Positions 43,986-53,399 of a stretch of 64,000 nt of DNA are shown piece after piece (the stretch's first letter is position 1; every line of letters begins with the position of its first letter). Below the pieces are notes generated by a model that saw nothing but the letters and a program-made list of their open reading frames with translations, ran no database searches and was not told the DNA's origin. This stretch comes from Bacteroidales bacterium. GTDB taxonomy: Bacteria > Bacteroidota > Bacteroidia > Bacteroidales > WCHB1-69. The stretch is from the NCBI GenBank assembly GCA_017649855.1, contig JAGCGA010000004.1, positions 123,556 through 187,555 on the forward strand, read 5' to 3'. The translations under genes were made by a program, and so were the position numbers.

Positions 43986-44975
43986 TTATTCCCCAAAAAA
44001 CTCCGTGCAGGCCGTCTGATACTGGCCTTTCTCATCATAGATGAAGTAAGCGTCCAGTTCGGGATGGTTCGACAAGAGTTTTTTTGATGCCTCCAGTCCC
44101 ATCACCATGAAGGCGGTGGCGTAGGCGTCGGCCGTCATGCAGTCGGGGGCCAGCACCGTGACGCTGAGCAAGTTGGTCTCTTCGGGTGTGCCGGCACGGG
44201 GGTCGAGGATGTGGGTGTAGCGCTTGCCCTCCTTCTCGAAGTAGTTGCGATAGTTGCCGGAAGTGGCCACGGCGCGGTTTCCGGGCTCGAAGCGGACGCT
44301 GCTCTCCACGGCGCCGTCCTTGGTCGCGGTGGGCACTTGGATGCCGACCACCCAGGATTTGCCGTCGGGTTTGCCGTCCTTGGTGCCACGACAGACCACC
44401 TCGCCGCCAATCTCCACGACAAAGTTCTCATAACCTTGTTGGAGCAGGAACTGCGCCATTTTATCCACCGCGTACCCTTTGGCGATAGCGTTGAAGTTGA
44501 GCTGTGTGCGGGGATCCACACGGACGAGCACACTGTCGTGCAGCGCCACCAGCTTATAGTTGACAAACTGTCGCACCGAATCGAGCTGCGCGGGGGCGAC
44601 CTGCTGGGGTTCTTTGTTGCGCCCGAAGCCCCAGAGCTCCACTAACGGCTGCACCGTGAAGTCAAAAGCGCCACCGGTGGCACGGGCCACCTCGGAGGCG
44701 CAGAGCAGAACATGCTCGAAATCCGTGTTAACCACGCCACAACTCCCTGCATTGACACGGGAGATCAGCGAAGTGGTGTCGAAAATGGAGAAGGTGCTGT
44801 TGAGGTCTGCCAAAAGGGAATCCACGCCGGCGAGCAGCGCTTCGTTCTCGTCACCCAGATAGGTGATATGGTACATCGTGCCGAAGCAGGTGCCGGAAAG
44901 CTGCTGCAGGCGGTTCTGGTGACAGCTGGTCAGCAGCATGACAAGGGAAAAGAGGAGAATGAGGGGGGAACGCAT
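43986..44975 (-). CDS. apbE: FAD:protein FMN transferase (ApbE lipoprotein)
   Basis: A 329-residue periplasmic lipoprotein that attaches FMN to Thr of target proteins such as Na+-NQR or RNF subunits. Its lipoprotein signal is MRSPLILLFSLVMLLTSC (lipidated Cys18). ApbE motifs include GTCFGTMYHITYLG, FDFTVQPLVELWGFG, NFNAIAKGYAVDKMAQFL, FVVEIGGEVVCRG, TSGNYRNYFEKEGKRYTHIL-DPRAGTP and MTADAYATAFMVMG. No RNF or NQR genes are in the window. A -7 box lies at 45058-45065. Confidence 0.95.
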   Translation of the reverse strand: MRSPLILLFSLVMLLTSCHQNRLQQLSGTCFGTMYHITYLGDENEALLAGVDSLLADLNSTFSIFDTTSLISRVNAGSCGVVNTDFEHVLLCASEVARATGGAFDFTVQPLVELWGFGRNKEPQQVAPAQLDSVRQFVNYKLVALHDSVLVRVDPRTQLNFNAIAKGYAVDKMAQFLLQQGYENFVVEIGGEVVCRGTKDGKPDGKSWVVGIQVPTATKDGAVESSVRFEPGNRAVATSGNYRNYFEKEGKRYTHILDPRAGTPEETNLLSVTVLAPDCMTADAYATAFMVMGLEASKKLLSNHPELDAYFIYDEKGQYQTACTEFFGE

Positions 44976-44980
44976 GGGAA

Positions 44981-45055
44981 CTATGACTATGAACTTTGAC
45001 TTTGAGCTTTGAACTTTGGCGGTTGGCCTTTAGCTATGGACTTTGATTTATGAGG
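44981..45055. repeat. Degenerate CTTTGAA/CTATGA tract upstream of apbE
   Basis: The plus strand shows imperfect copies of a 6-7 base unit (CTATGA, CTATGAA, CTTTGA, CTTTGAG, CTTTGAA, CTTTGG, CTTTAG, CTATGGA, CTTTGAT). It lies within the 5' leader of apbE and resembles the TAGCYRT tract at 40060 in style, not sequence. Confidence 0.65.
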
Positions 45056-45057
45056 GG

Positions 45058-45065
45058 CAAAAATA
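45058..45065 (-). promoter_or_regulatory. -7 promoter box for apbE
   Basis: CAAAAATA (TATTTTTG on the minus strand) lies 83 bases upstream of the apbE ATG; the degenerate repeat tract would be transcribed as leader. Confidence 0.5.
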
Positions 45066-45141
45066 CACAATATTTGGACAATAAAGGCACCCCTCTGCCG
45101 TTGTTCTTTCATTATTGTCTTAACCCCATCCCCATCATCCC

Positions 45142-46242
45142 ATGTCGCCCCGCATTTTCAAAAGAAAAATAAAGACAACGCACCTATTGCTCATCATCGG
45201 GTTCACGCTCCTTTTGCTTCTGCTCGCCTTCACGCTCTACCTGACCAGCATATTCAATGCCGAGTGCAACACCAGTTATTATAAACCGATCACCTTGCCG
45301 CACGACACCTCCACGGCAACTCCCGTGAAGGTGCCGGAGAGGGAATGGCCCCATCCCAGTTTGAATGGCCCCGTACAGAAGGTCCAGCAGTTCCGTTATG
45401 CAGCGAAAATGAACAAGAGGACCAAGCAGATCATCAAGGGGAAGCTGCTGGAAACCATCACCAAGCAATACGACAAGCAAGGGCATCTGGTGGAGGAATG
45501 CACCCGCGACAGCACCCGTTTCTATGGAGACAGCTTTACAGAATATTGCGACGAGCAAGGAAACCGCGTCACAGACTCTCGTAGTTGGTGTAAGGATTAC
45601 CTCCCCTACCTGCGGCGCTACATTCAGGTATATGACCAAAACGACGATCTGATTTACAATGTGATATTGGACGAGCATGGGGACACCATGTGTGCCTTTC
45701 ACCGAACATACCAGTATGACGAGGTGGGGAATCTCATCTGTGCCACAGTTTACGATGCCGAAGACACCGTCGTGTACACCCACGAATACTTTTTTATGGG
45801 TGACAGCATCGTGATACGCGATTACAGGGACGGCGTCATGACAGGCAGGGATGTCTTGGACAGCAATATGCGTTACACGACCAGCTACTTTCATCTGAAT
45901 GGGACAGACTTCTTAGAGCTCCTGACGGCAGGCATCATGACCTCCCGCTATGATGCTGACGGCAGGCAGACAGAGGAAACCATAGAAGATTCTTATTACA
46001 AGGAAATCACCAGATACGACGCTCACGGAAACGTGGTGGAAAAGCTCTATTTCCATCACAAGAAGAAAGGTGAGTCGGATCGGTATCTCGGATTAAAGCT
46101 CGAATCGCGGAGAAAACGCACCTATGAATACGACAGCCACGGCAACTGGATTCGCGCCGTGGAGACCATCGAAAATGCGGATGACCTGAAGCACAAAAGG
46201 GTGCAATACAACATCTACGAGAGGGTAATCACCTATTATTAG
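45142..46242 (+). CDS. Membrane-anchored YD-repeat-like protein
   Basis: A 366-residue protein with a basic start, an N-terminal transmembrane helix (about residues 14-38: LLLIIGFTLLLLLLAFTLYL), and an extracytoplasmic part. That part repeats YD/RHS-like units such as KQYDKQGHLVEECTRDS, CDEQGNRVTDSR, QYDEVGNLICATVY, RYDADGRQTEETIE, RYDAHGNVVEKLYF and YEYDSHGNWIRAVET. Full RHS polymorphic-toxin core and toxin domains are absent. Function unknown; such short YD proteins are common in Bacteroidota. It is convergent with tsaD, 13 bases apart. Confidence 0.75.
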   Translation: MSPRIFKRKIKTTHLLLIIGFTLLLLLLAFTLYLTSIFNAECNTSYYKPITLPHDTSTATPVKVPEREWPHPSLNGPVQKVQQFRYAAKMNKRTKQIIKGKLLETITKQYDKQGHLVEECTRDSTRFYGDSFTEYCDEQGNRVTDSRSWCKDYLPYLRRYIQVYDQNDDLIYNVILDEHGDTMCAFHRTYQYDEVGNLICATVYDAEDTVVYTHEYFFMGDSIVIRDYRDGVMTGRDVLDSNMRYTTSYFHLNGTDFLELLTAGIMTSRYDADGRQTEETIEDSYYKEITRYDAHGNVVEKLYFHHKKKGESDRYLGLKLESRRKRTYEYDSHGNWIRAVETIENADDLKHKRVQYNIYERVITYY

Positions 46243-46255
46243 GCTTTAAAATCCC

Positions 46256-47272
46256 TTACCGGCTACTGCTGTACGGCACCACATCGACATTGACAAACTC
46301 CTTCTTCAGATACTTGAAATATCCGCACACGGCTATCATGGCGGCGTTGTCGGTGGTCAGGTCGAGGGAAGGCAGATAGAGATTGCAGTGGTACTTGTCA
46401 GCCAGCCTCTGGGCGGCGGCGCGCAGGGCCGAGTTGGCGGAGACGCCACCCGCGAAGACCAGCTCCTTGCAGCGGGTCTGCTTCACGGCTTTCTCCATCT
46501 TGTTCATCAGCGACTGGATGATGGCCTTCTGAATGGAGGCTGCCAGGTCGTGGATATTCTCTTCGATAAAGTTCGGATTATCTTTCAGGTTGTCGCGGAC
46601 AAAATAGAGGAAGGAGGTCTTGAGGCCACTGAAGCTATAGTCGAGACCGGGCAGATGGGAGATGGCGAACTGGAAGCGGTCGGGGTCTCCCTCTTGGGCA
46701 TACTTGTCGATGACGGGGCCGCCAGGATAAGGGAGGCCGAGGATCTTAGCCGCCTTGTCGAAGGCCTCGCCCGCGGCATCGTCGATCGTGCCGCCGAGGC
46801 GCTGCATGTCGAAATAGTCGTTAACCTGGAGCAGCAGCGTATGGCCACCGGAGACTGTCAGGCAGAGGAACGGGAACGAGGGTACAGCCTTGGGCGCATC
46901 GGGTTTTTGCAGGAAATTGGCCAGCACATGCGCCTGCAGGTGGTCCACTTCGACCAGAGGGACGTTCAGACTATAGGCCATCGCCTTGGCGAAAGAGCTA
47001 CCTACCAGTAGGGATCCGAGCAATCCGGGACCATTTGTAAAAGCGATGGCAGATAATTGATTTTTATGTATTTTTGCACGCTTTAATGCCGTGTCAATCA
47101 CGGGGATGATATTCTGCTGATGCGCGCGGGACGCCAACTCGGGAACCACCCCGCCATATTCCGCATGAACCTTCTGACTGGCAATGACATTAGAGAGGAT
47201 CGTAGTGTCTTGGATGACCGCTGCTGAAGTGTCATCACACGAGGATTCGATACCCAAAATATAAACTGACAT
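46256..47272 (-). CDS. tsaD: tRNA threonylcarbamoyladenosine transferase TsaD
   Basis: A 338-residue ASKHA-fold enzyme that adds the threonylcarbamoyl group to A37 of ANN-reading tRNAs. The start is set at ATG 47272 (MSVYILGIESSCDDTSAAVI); an in-frame ATG two codons earlier is also possible. The open frame running on to 47959 is antisense to the TamB gene and not coding. Motifs include PELASRAHQQNI (metal-binding His), NGPGLLGSLLVGSSFAKAMA, VEVDHLQAHVLANFL (second His), LTVSGGHTLLL and VFAGGVSANSALR. A -7 box lies at 47293-47300. Confidence 0.96.
   Translation of the reverse strand: MSVYILGIESSCDDTSAAVIQDTTILSNVIASQKVHAEYGGVVPELASRAHQQNIIPVIDTALKRAKIHKNQLSAIAFTNGPGLLGSLLVGSSFAKAMAYSLNVPLVEVDHLQAHVLANFLQKPDAPKAVPSFPFLCLTVSGGHTLLLQVNDYFDMQRLGGTIDDAAGEAFDKAAKILGLPYPGGPVIDKYAQEGDPDRFQFAISHLPGLDYSFSGLKTSFLYFVRDNLKDNPNFIEENIHDLAASIQKAIIQSLMNKMEKAVKQTRCKELVFAGGVSANSALRAAAQRLADKYHCNLYLPSLDLTTDNAAMIAVCGYFKYLKKEFVNVDVVPYSSSR
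47069..47076 (+). promoter_or_regulatory. Possible -7 promoter box for the TamB-like gene, inside tsaD
   Basis: TATTTTTG followed by CACG lies 208 bases upstream of the TamB start, within the opposite-strand tsaD coding region. No better plus-strand box was seen closer to the gene. Confidence 0.35.
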
Positions 47273-47284
47273 AGGCATAATATT

Positions 47285-50200
47285 GTGAGCGGCAAAAGTA
47301 GAAAAAAAATTTGGAAGATACTCCTCTGGGTGTTGCTGGGGTTTATAGCTCTGGACTTGCTCGTGGTGGGGTTGCTCTTCGTGCCTGCCGTTCAGACCTT
47401 TGCCGTCAGCAAGGTGACGCAAAAAATCAGCGAAAAATGGGGCACCGAGATCTCCATCGACCGCATCCACATCACCCCAAGCCTCAAGATTGCCGCTGAC
47501 GGGGTGCGCATTGCCGACCACCACAACAACGACATGATCTATGTGGGCAAAGTCAAGGGCCGGCTGCTGTCGCTGAAACTCAAGCCCATAAAGATGAAAT
47601 TCGGCACGGTGGAGCTCTCGGGCGCCAACATCGTGCTCAGGACCTACAAGGGCGAGGAGACCATCAACATCGCCCAATGGGCCAAGAAATTCCACAAAGA
47701 GAAAAAAAACGAGCCTTTCATCCTCGACGGGAATCACGTCATCCTGAGTGACTCCCGTTTCGTGCTGATCAATGACAACAGCCGGGTGGTCTATGACACG
47801 AAAGGGAATCCCGACATCGACTACAGCTATCTGGAGTTCAAGGACATATACTGGGACATGAAGCCCTTCAAAATCAAAGGGGCCAATATCTCTGCGGACT
47901 TCCAAGAGATGGCCTTCTCGCAGTATGGCGGTTTCAAGATGAACAACGGCAGCGGCCAATTCAACATCTGTGACACCTCTCTGACATTCCGCGATTTCAA
48001 AGCCGTCACTGATCGCAGCAAGTTGGATTTAGACTTGAAGTTCTCCTACCCCACCTGGACCACCTACGGGGAATTTCTGGACTCCGTGCTGATCACCGCC
48101 AACATCCGTCCCACCGTCTTGGCGATGGGAGACGTAGCCTGCTGGGCGCCGGCCATCAAGGGCATGGAAGATGTGTTCACCATTCAGTCGGACCGTGTGC
48201 AGGGCTATGTCAACGACTTCAGTCTCATCAACATGCGGGCGCGCTGGGGAATGTTCACCCAGTTGGCGGGAGACTTCTCCTTCAAAGACATCACCAACTT
48301 CTGGAATTCCAACATCAATGCGCAGATAGACTCCGCGAGATGCAGTCTACCCGAGCTGGCAGCCTTCACGTTGCCGGGCGGCAAGACCATCGCGCTGCCG
48401 AAAGTGGCGCAGAAAGTGGGCACGGTGCAGATGAACGGCTCCTTTGTGGGCACGCCGAACACTTTCACCACCGACCTTAACGCCTACACTTCCTTGGGAG
48501 GAGTGTTAGTTCAGTTGAGCACGCTGCCTGACAACGGCAAGATGCAACTGAAGGGCAACGTCAAGACCAACAGACTGAACCTAGCCAAGCTGACGGGACA
48601 AGGGACTGTCGTAGGCACTGCCGATGCCGACCTTACCTTGAAGGGATCCATGGATGGCACCTCGTGGACCAGTGCCGATTTTGGCAGTTTGCGTGCCCAT
48701 GTGGATGGCAACATCTCCAATATAGGACTCATGGGCTACCACATCCGCCACAGCAAGGTGGACATGGATTACCAAGACCGTCTTTACAATCTGGAACTCA
48801 ACACGCATGACCCCAACCTCCAGGGAGACATTGTAGCCCAGTTGGATCTGACCGACGAGCGGCCTTCCTTGCAGGGCAACGTATCGCTGAGGCAGTTGAA
48901 TGCCGGTGCCATTGCCTCCGCCATGCCGGCCATAGACTCGGCATCTGCCAAGGGGTTCCAGAAAGTGCTGCTCACTCTGCAGCAGAACCCGAACTTTGAG
49001 CTGGGCTTCGACAACTTCGCCATCATGATGCGGGGCTCTAACCTGAACGATGCCACCGGCTACATTGCTTTTGACAATATCCGGGTGAAGACGGCCACTG
49101 ACAGCATTCAGGGCGAGCGTCTTCGTCTTACGGCCATCAACTTGGAGAACATGCACAAGTACATCCTCTCCTCCGGCATCGCCAACGCCTCTTTGGAGAC
49201 CAGCTACGAGATCAAGACGCTCAAAGACTCTCTCATAGGCATGGCTCACAATATCTTGCCCGGCCTCGTCGCACAGCGACAACAATCCATAGCTGTCCCA
49301 GCTGAAAACCTTCCCGAGAATGGCTATGTCAAGTTCCATCTGAACACGTACCGCACCTACTCCATCACCAGGCTTTTAGCCCCGGATCTGTTCATAGCGC
49401 CCAACTCTGTCATCGACATCGACATCAACTCCCAGCAATCCAAGAGTGAAATCGCCGCCAGCATTCCCTTCTTCGCATTACGCAACAAGGTCATGGTTCA
49501 CGGGCTCTCCATCACGGGCTATGACAGTCCGGACAAGACGCTGGCTATCAACATGAACAGCGACTCGGCCATTGTCTTTGCCAACCAATCGCGGCTCACC
49601 TTTGACAACATCTCGGCAGAGGCAGAAGCTGTCAACAACACCATCAACTATGACGTGCACTGGCACAATCCTTTCAACGCCGCGAAGAACATCAGCAACC
49701 TCACCGGCACTGCTTCCCTGCAAAATCCTGAAGACATCCTGATTGCGCTTCGCGATTCCAAGGTCTATCTCAACGACATCGACTGGAACTTCAACAACGA
49801 CAATGAAATCCATATCCAGAAAAACAGGCTGGTGGTGAACGACCTAGTCTTTTCCAACAAAGGCAGTAGCATCCAGGTCAACGGCAGTTACGCCAAGGAC
49901 ACACGCGACCTGCTCACCATCTCGTTGTCGGATGTGGACATGGAGTTAGTCAACCCCTTGCTGCCCAGCATTGCCGTGGATGGCGATGTTTCAGCCGCCG
50001 TCAACATTGGCAACCGAAAAGGCAAGATGCTGGTCTTCGGCAAGGCTTTTGCCGGCGACTTCACCTTCAATGAGGAGCCTATCGGCAACGTCTTTGTGTC
50101 AGCCTTGCTGGACACCCTGGGGAAGGTCGCCTTTACGGGCGGCATCTTCAGCGACAGCCTGACCATGCCCTCGAAAGAGATGTTACAAGAAAGCTTCCGG

Positions 50201-51901
50201 GCCCTGACCCAACAGAAGCATCTCTTGGCAACGATGAATGGCGACTTCAAGATCGACCAGAAGAGCTTTGCCATCAAGACCTCCTTCGATTCTCTCAATG
50301 CAGGATTCTTGGCTCCCTTCCTCTCGGGATTCAGTGACCACATCAAGGGCAAGGCCTCCGGCGATCTGTCCATCTATATCAATCCCAAAAAATCCTACTT
50401 TGACGGTGTGGTTCATGTCCTGGACGCCGATATGGGCATTGCCCCGCTAAACACCAACTACCTTGTTCGCAACCAGGATATCCTCTTCAATGAGGAGGGA
50501 ATCATTTTTGACAAGATGCTGATTCATGACCCGGACAACAACACGGCCTACATGAGTGGCATTATTCGTCACAATATGTTCAAAGACATGACGATAGACC
50601 TGCAGATTCACACGGACCGCATTATGGCAATCAACACGCCCAAGAGTGTGAACAGTGTCTTTTATGGCAAGGGATATGCTGCTGGCGACATCATCATCAA
50701 GGGGGATGAGAACAAACTCTCCTTCCGTGGGCCCAATCTGACCACCTTAGATGGAACACACATCACCCTGCAGGTCAGCTCGGCCAACTCCGCCTCACAA
50801 TCCAACGCCATCTATTTCAAGCCCAAACAGACAGACCGGGATGAGATCGTGGAGCTGATGGAGCCTCACACGGGTGCCACCTTGGACATCGACTTCACCT
50901 TCAACGTCACCAATGATGCCGACGTGACACTTATCCTGGAGTCCATCGGAGGCACGGTGAATGCCAAGGCGGAAGGCCGTTTCCAACTCATGTATAACGA
51001 CGCCAACGACGAACTCAACCTTTACGGCAACTTAGGGCTCAACTCCGGAGATTTCAAGATTGCCTTGTACAATGTGGTCAACTCCCGCTTTGCCCTGGTC
51101 CCCGGAGGCAACATCCATTTCGACGGACCTTTGGAGAACATGCTCGTCAGAGTCAGCGCCTACAAGACCTCCAAGACCTCGCTCAACAACATCCTCACGC
51201 AAGAGTCTTTGAGCGGTAATGTCAACGTCAACTCTTACATCCATCTGAACGGCCAGCTGATGCAGCAGATTGAGCCCACCTTCAGTTTTGAGCTGCCCAA
51301 CAGCAGCAACGAGGTGCGCACGATGTTTTACAATGCCATCGACACCACCAACAAGGAAAACCTGACCAAGCAGTTTGCCTATTTCTTGATGACCAATAAC
51401 TTCATGCCCAACGACATGTTCTCTGGGGATATGGACATCGGATCCGCCGGTGCCAACCTGTTCAGCAATATGATCAACAATATGTTGAGCAACATGATGG
51501 CCAACCAGAAGGGGTCTTTCGGCATCACCTACAACCAAGCCACCGACAAGACCTCGGCCGAGTATGGGGTCACGGCGGGGGCCAACCTGCTGAAGGATAA
51601 AGTCACCCTTGAGACCAGCATCGGCTACTATGACGACCGGACCACCACCTCTGCCCTGAACAACATGTATGGGGACTTCATTGTCAACTACAACATCAAC
51701 CCGAAAGGGACCTGGAAGCTCAAAGCCTACACCTACATCGGAGAACGCGACGAATACCATTTCGTGGACAACCAGATCAACTATACTGCTGGCGTGGCTC
51801 TGGCGTTCAAGCAGGACTTCGACACGCCGAAGAGGGTGAAACAACGGCGTAAAGAGGCGAAGAAGAATCCTGCAAAGGCGCAAAGACGCCAGAAAGAATA
51901 G
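47285..51901 (+). CDS. TamB/AsmA-like envelope biogenesis protein
   Basis: A 1538-residue protein starting at a GTG at 47285; the next in-frame Met lies beyond the membrane helix. An N-terminal transmembrane helix (about residues 9-32, KILLWVLLGFIALDLLVVGL) is followed by an AsmA-like first domain (FAVSKVTQKISEKWGTEISI, KLKPIKMKFGTVELSGANIV). A very long repetitive beta-rich region ends in a DUF490/TamB-type C-terminal segment (NLGLNSGDFKIALYNVVNSR, GGNIHFDGPLENMLVRVSAY). It is probably anchored in the inner membrane and spans the periplasm to move phospholipid or help outer-membrane protein assembly. The last 30 residues are strongly basic (KQRRKEAKKNPAKAQRRQKE), which is unusual. Start overlaps the tsaD promoter region. 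Confidence 0.9.
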   Translation: MSGKSRKKIWKILLWVLLGFIALDLLVVGLLFVPAVQTFAVSKVTQKISEKWGTEISIDRIHITPSLKIAADGVRIADHHNNDMIYVGKVKGRLLSLKLKPIKMKFGTVELSGANIVLRTYKGEETINIAQWAKKFHKEKKNEPFILDGNHVILSDSRFVLINDNSRVVYDTKGNPDIDYSYLEFKDIYWDMKPFKIKGANISADFQEMAFSQYGGFKMNNGSGQFNICDTSLTFRDFKAVTDRSKLDLDLKFSYPTWTTYGEFLDSVLITANIRPTVLAMGDVACWAPAIKGMEDVFTIQSDRVQGYVNDFSLINMRARWGMFTQLAGDFSFKDITNFWNSNINAQIDSARCSLPELAAFTLPGGKTIALPKVAQKVGTVQMNGSFVGTPNTFTTDLNAYTSLGGVLVQLSTLPDNGKMQLKGNVKTNRLNLAKLTGQGTVVGTADADLTLKGSMDGTSWTSADFGSLRAHVDGNISNIGLMGYHIRHSKVDMDYQDRLYNLELNTHDPNLQGDIVAQLDLTDERPSLQGNVSLRQLNAGAIASAMPAIDSASAKGFQKVLLTLQQNPNFELGFDNFAIMMRGSNLNDATGYIAFDNIRVKTATDSIQGERLRLTAINLENMHKYILSSGIANASLETSYEIKTLKDSLIGMAHNILPGLVAQRQQSIAVPAENLPENGYVKFHLNTYRTYSITRLLAPDLFIAPNSVIDIDINSQQSKSEIAASIPFFALRNKVMVHGLSITGYDSPDKTLAINMNSDSAIVFANQSRLTFDNISAEAEAVNNTINYDVHWHNPFNAAKNISNLTGTASLQNPEDILIALRDSKVYLNDIDWNFNNDNEIHIQKNRLVVNDLVFSNKGSSIQVNGSYAKDTRDLLTISLSDVDMELVNPLLPSIAVDGDVSAAVNIGNRKGKMLVFGKAFAGDFTFNEEPIGNVFVSALLDTLGKVAFTGGIFSDSLTMPSKEMLQESFRALTQQKHLLATMNGDFKIDQKSFAIKTSFDSLNAGFLAPFLSGFSDHIKGKASGDLSIYINPKKSYFDGVVHVLDADMGIAPLNTNYLVRNQDILFNEEGIIFDKMLIHDPDNNTAYMSGIIRHNMFKDMTIDLQIHTDRIMAINTPKSVNSVFYGKGYAAGDIIIKGDENKLSFRGPNLTTLDGTHITLQVSSANSASQSNAIYFKPKQTDRDEIVELMEPHTGATLDIDFTFNVTNDADVTLILESIGGTVNAKAEGRFQLMYNDANDELNLYGNLGLNSGDFKIALYNVVNSRFALVPGGNIHFDGPLENMLVRVSAYKTSKTSLNNILTQESLSGNVNVNSYIHLNGQLMQQIEPTFSFELPNSSNEVRTMFYNAIDTTNKENLTKQFAYFLMTNNFMPNDMFSGDMDIGSAGANLFSNMINNMLSNMMANQKGSFGITYNQATDKTSAEYGVTAGANLLKDKVTLETSIGYYDDRTTTSALNNMYGDFIVNYNINPKGTWKLKAYTYIGERDEYHFVDNQINYTAGVALAFKQDFDTPKRVKQRRKEAKKNPAKAQRRQKE
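47293..47300 (-). promoter_or_regulatory. -7 promoter box for tsaD
   Basis: CAAAAGTA (TACTTTTG on the minus strand) lies 21 bases upstream of the chosen tsaD ATG. It overlaps the first codons of the divergent TamB-like gene. Confidence 0.6.
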
Positions 51902-51948
51902 CCCAAAGAGGCAAACCTTTATATCCTATCACATTATAATTCAAGACA

Positions 51949-52269
51949 ATGATTTTAACTACAACCAATCAGATTGAGGGAAAGCAGATTTCCCAATACC
52001 ATGGAATCATCTCTGGTGAGGTCATCACGGGTGTAAACTTCATCAAGGACTTCTTTGCCGGCCTCCGGGATGTATTCGGCGGTCGTTCCAAATCTTACGA
52101 GAAGGAGCTGATCAAAGCGCGGGAAGCGGCCTTGGAAGAGTTGACCAAACGCGCCGAATCCATGGGAGCGAATGCTGTCATCGGCATTGACATTGACTAT
52201 GAGGTGATTGGCAGCAAGAATGCCATGATGATGATCATTGCTACCGGCACAGCGGTCACGATAGTTTAG
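51949..52269 (+). CDS. YbjQ family (DUF74) protein
   Basis: A 106-residue protein of the YbjQ/DUF74 family: [40 protein letters not shown], the helix [20 protein letters not shown], and [16 protein letters not shown]. Members form pentamers with a ligand-like pocket and are annotated as possible heavy-metal-binding proteins, but the function is not established. It lies 47 bases after the TamB-like gene and ends at a bidirectional terminator. Confidence 0.92.
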   Translation: MILTTTNQIEGKQISQYHGIISGEVITGVNFIKDFFAGLRDVFGGRSKSYEKELIKAREAALEELTKRAESMGANAVIGIDIDYEVIGSKNAMMMIIATGTAVTIV

Positions 52270-52285
52270 CAGGCCTTTCCAAGCG

Positions 52286-52318
52286 AAAAAAAAGAAGGAT
52301 GTCGGTGACATCCTTCTT
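52286..52318 (-). terminator. Strong terminator after the ornithine carbamoyltransferase gene
   Basis: AAGAAGGATGTC, loop GGT and GACATCCTTCTT form a perfect 12-bp stem, with an A-tract on the left that gives the T-tract on the minus strand. It probably also limits plus-strand transcription from the YbjQ gene. Confidence 0.88.
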
Positions 52319-52343
52319 CATAGTTGTAGTCGCAAGTGGGGTA

Positions 52344-53345
52344 TTAGTCGCCCAGTGTAGCAACCATGACGGCTTTGATCGTATGCATACGGTTTTCAGC
52401 CTCGTCAAATACGATAGAGTTTTCGGATTCAAACACATCTTCGGTAACCTCGATGCCATCGAGACCGAATTGTTTGTGCACGTCGCGACCCACCTGAGTC
52501 TCCAGGTTGTGGTAAGCGGGCAGGCAGTGCATGAATTTGCATTTCGGGTTGCCGGTGAGGGCCATCGTCTCCTTGTTAACCTGGTAAGGTTTGAGGAGTT
52601 TGATACGCTCTTTCCAGACCTCGACGGGTTCGCCCATGGAAACCCAGACATCGGTATAGAGGAAATCGCAGCCCTTGACGCCCTTCTTCACGTCATCGGT
52701 GACGGTCACCTTGGCGCCCGTCTCTTTGGCGATAGCCTTGCATTGTTTCACAAGCTCGGGATCGGGTTGCAGGGCCTTAGGAGCGACGATACGGACATCC
52801 ATACCCATCTTGGCACCGCCCACCATCAGGGAGTTACCCATATTGAAACGGGCATCGCCGAGATAAGCGTAGGTCACTTGGTTGAGGGGTTTGTCCACAT
52901 GCTCGCTCATCGTCAGGAAGTCGGCAAGCACCTGGGTCGGGTGGAATTCGTTGGTCAGACCGTTCCATACGGGCACGCCGGCGAACTTGGCAAGGTCTTC
53001 AACGGTTGCCTGGGCGAAGCCACGGTATTCGATGCCGTCGAACATACGTCCCAGCACACGGGCAGTGTCAGCCATAGACTCCTTGATGCCGATCTGGGAA
53101 CCAGAAGGTCCGAGATAGGTCACATGGGCACCTTGGTCGTAAGCGGCCACTTCAAAGGCGCAACGGGTACGGGTGGATGTCTTTTCGAAAATCAAGGCGA
53201 TATTCTTGCCTTTCAGACGTTGTTGTTCGGTACCGGCATATTTCGCGCGTTTGAGATCGCGAGCCAGGTCAAGGAAGAATTGGATCTCTCTCGGAGAGAA
53301 ATCTAACAGTTTCAGAAAGCTTCTGTTTCTTAAATTGAATGCCAT
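52344..53345 (-). CDS. arcB: Ornithine carbamoyltransferase (probably catabolic)
   Basis: A 333-residue carbamoyltransferase. The carbamoyl-phosphate site is [20 protein letters not shown], followed by [46 protein letters not shown] (ornithine type) and [16 protein letters not shown]. It interconverts ornithine plus carbamoyl phosphate and citrulline. Placement directly after carbamate kinase suggests the catabolic direction (ArcB) over arginine synthesis, but sequence alone does not separate ArcB from ArgF. No arginine deiminase gene is in the window. Confidence 0.9.
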   Translation of the reverse strand: MAFNLRNRSFLKLLDFSPREIQFFLDLARDLKRAKYAGTEQQRLKGKNIALIFEKTSTRTRCAFEVAAYDQGAHVTYLGPSGSQIGIKESMADTARVLGRMFDGIEYRGFAQATVEDLAKFAGVPVWNGLTNEFHPTQVLADFLTMSEHVDKPLNQVTYAYLGDARFNMGNSLMVGGAKMGMDVRIVAPKALQPDPELVKQCKAIAKETGAKVTVTDDVKKGVKGCDFLYTDVWVSMGEPVEVWKERIKLLKPYQVNKETMALTGNPKCKFMHCLPAYHNLETQVGRDVHKQFGLDGIEVTEDVFESENSIVFDEAENRMHTIKAVMVATLGD

Positions 53346-53399
53346 AATGATGGTGTTTAATTGTTTATTTGTTTAATTGTTTATTTGTATAATTATCGA

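Noticed and set aside
47273..47959. 229-residue N-terminal extension of tsaD
   Set aside because: It is antisense to the TamB-like gene, has no family similarity, and the -7 box and standard TsaD start are at 47272-47300.
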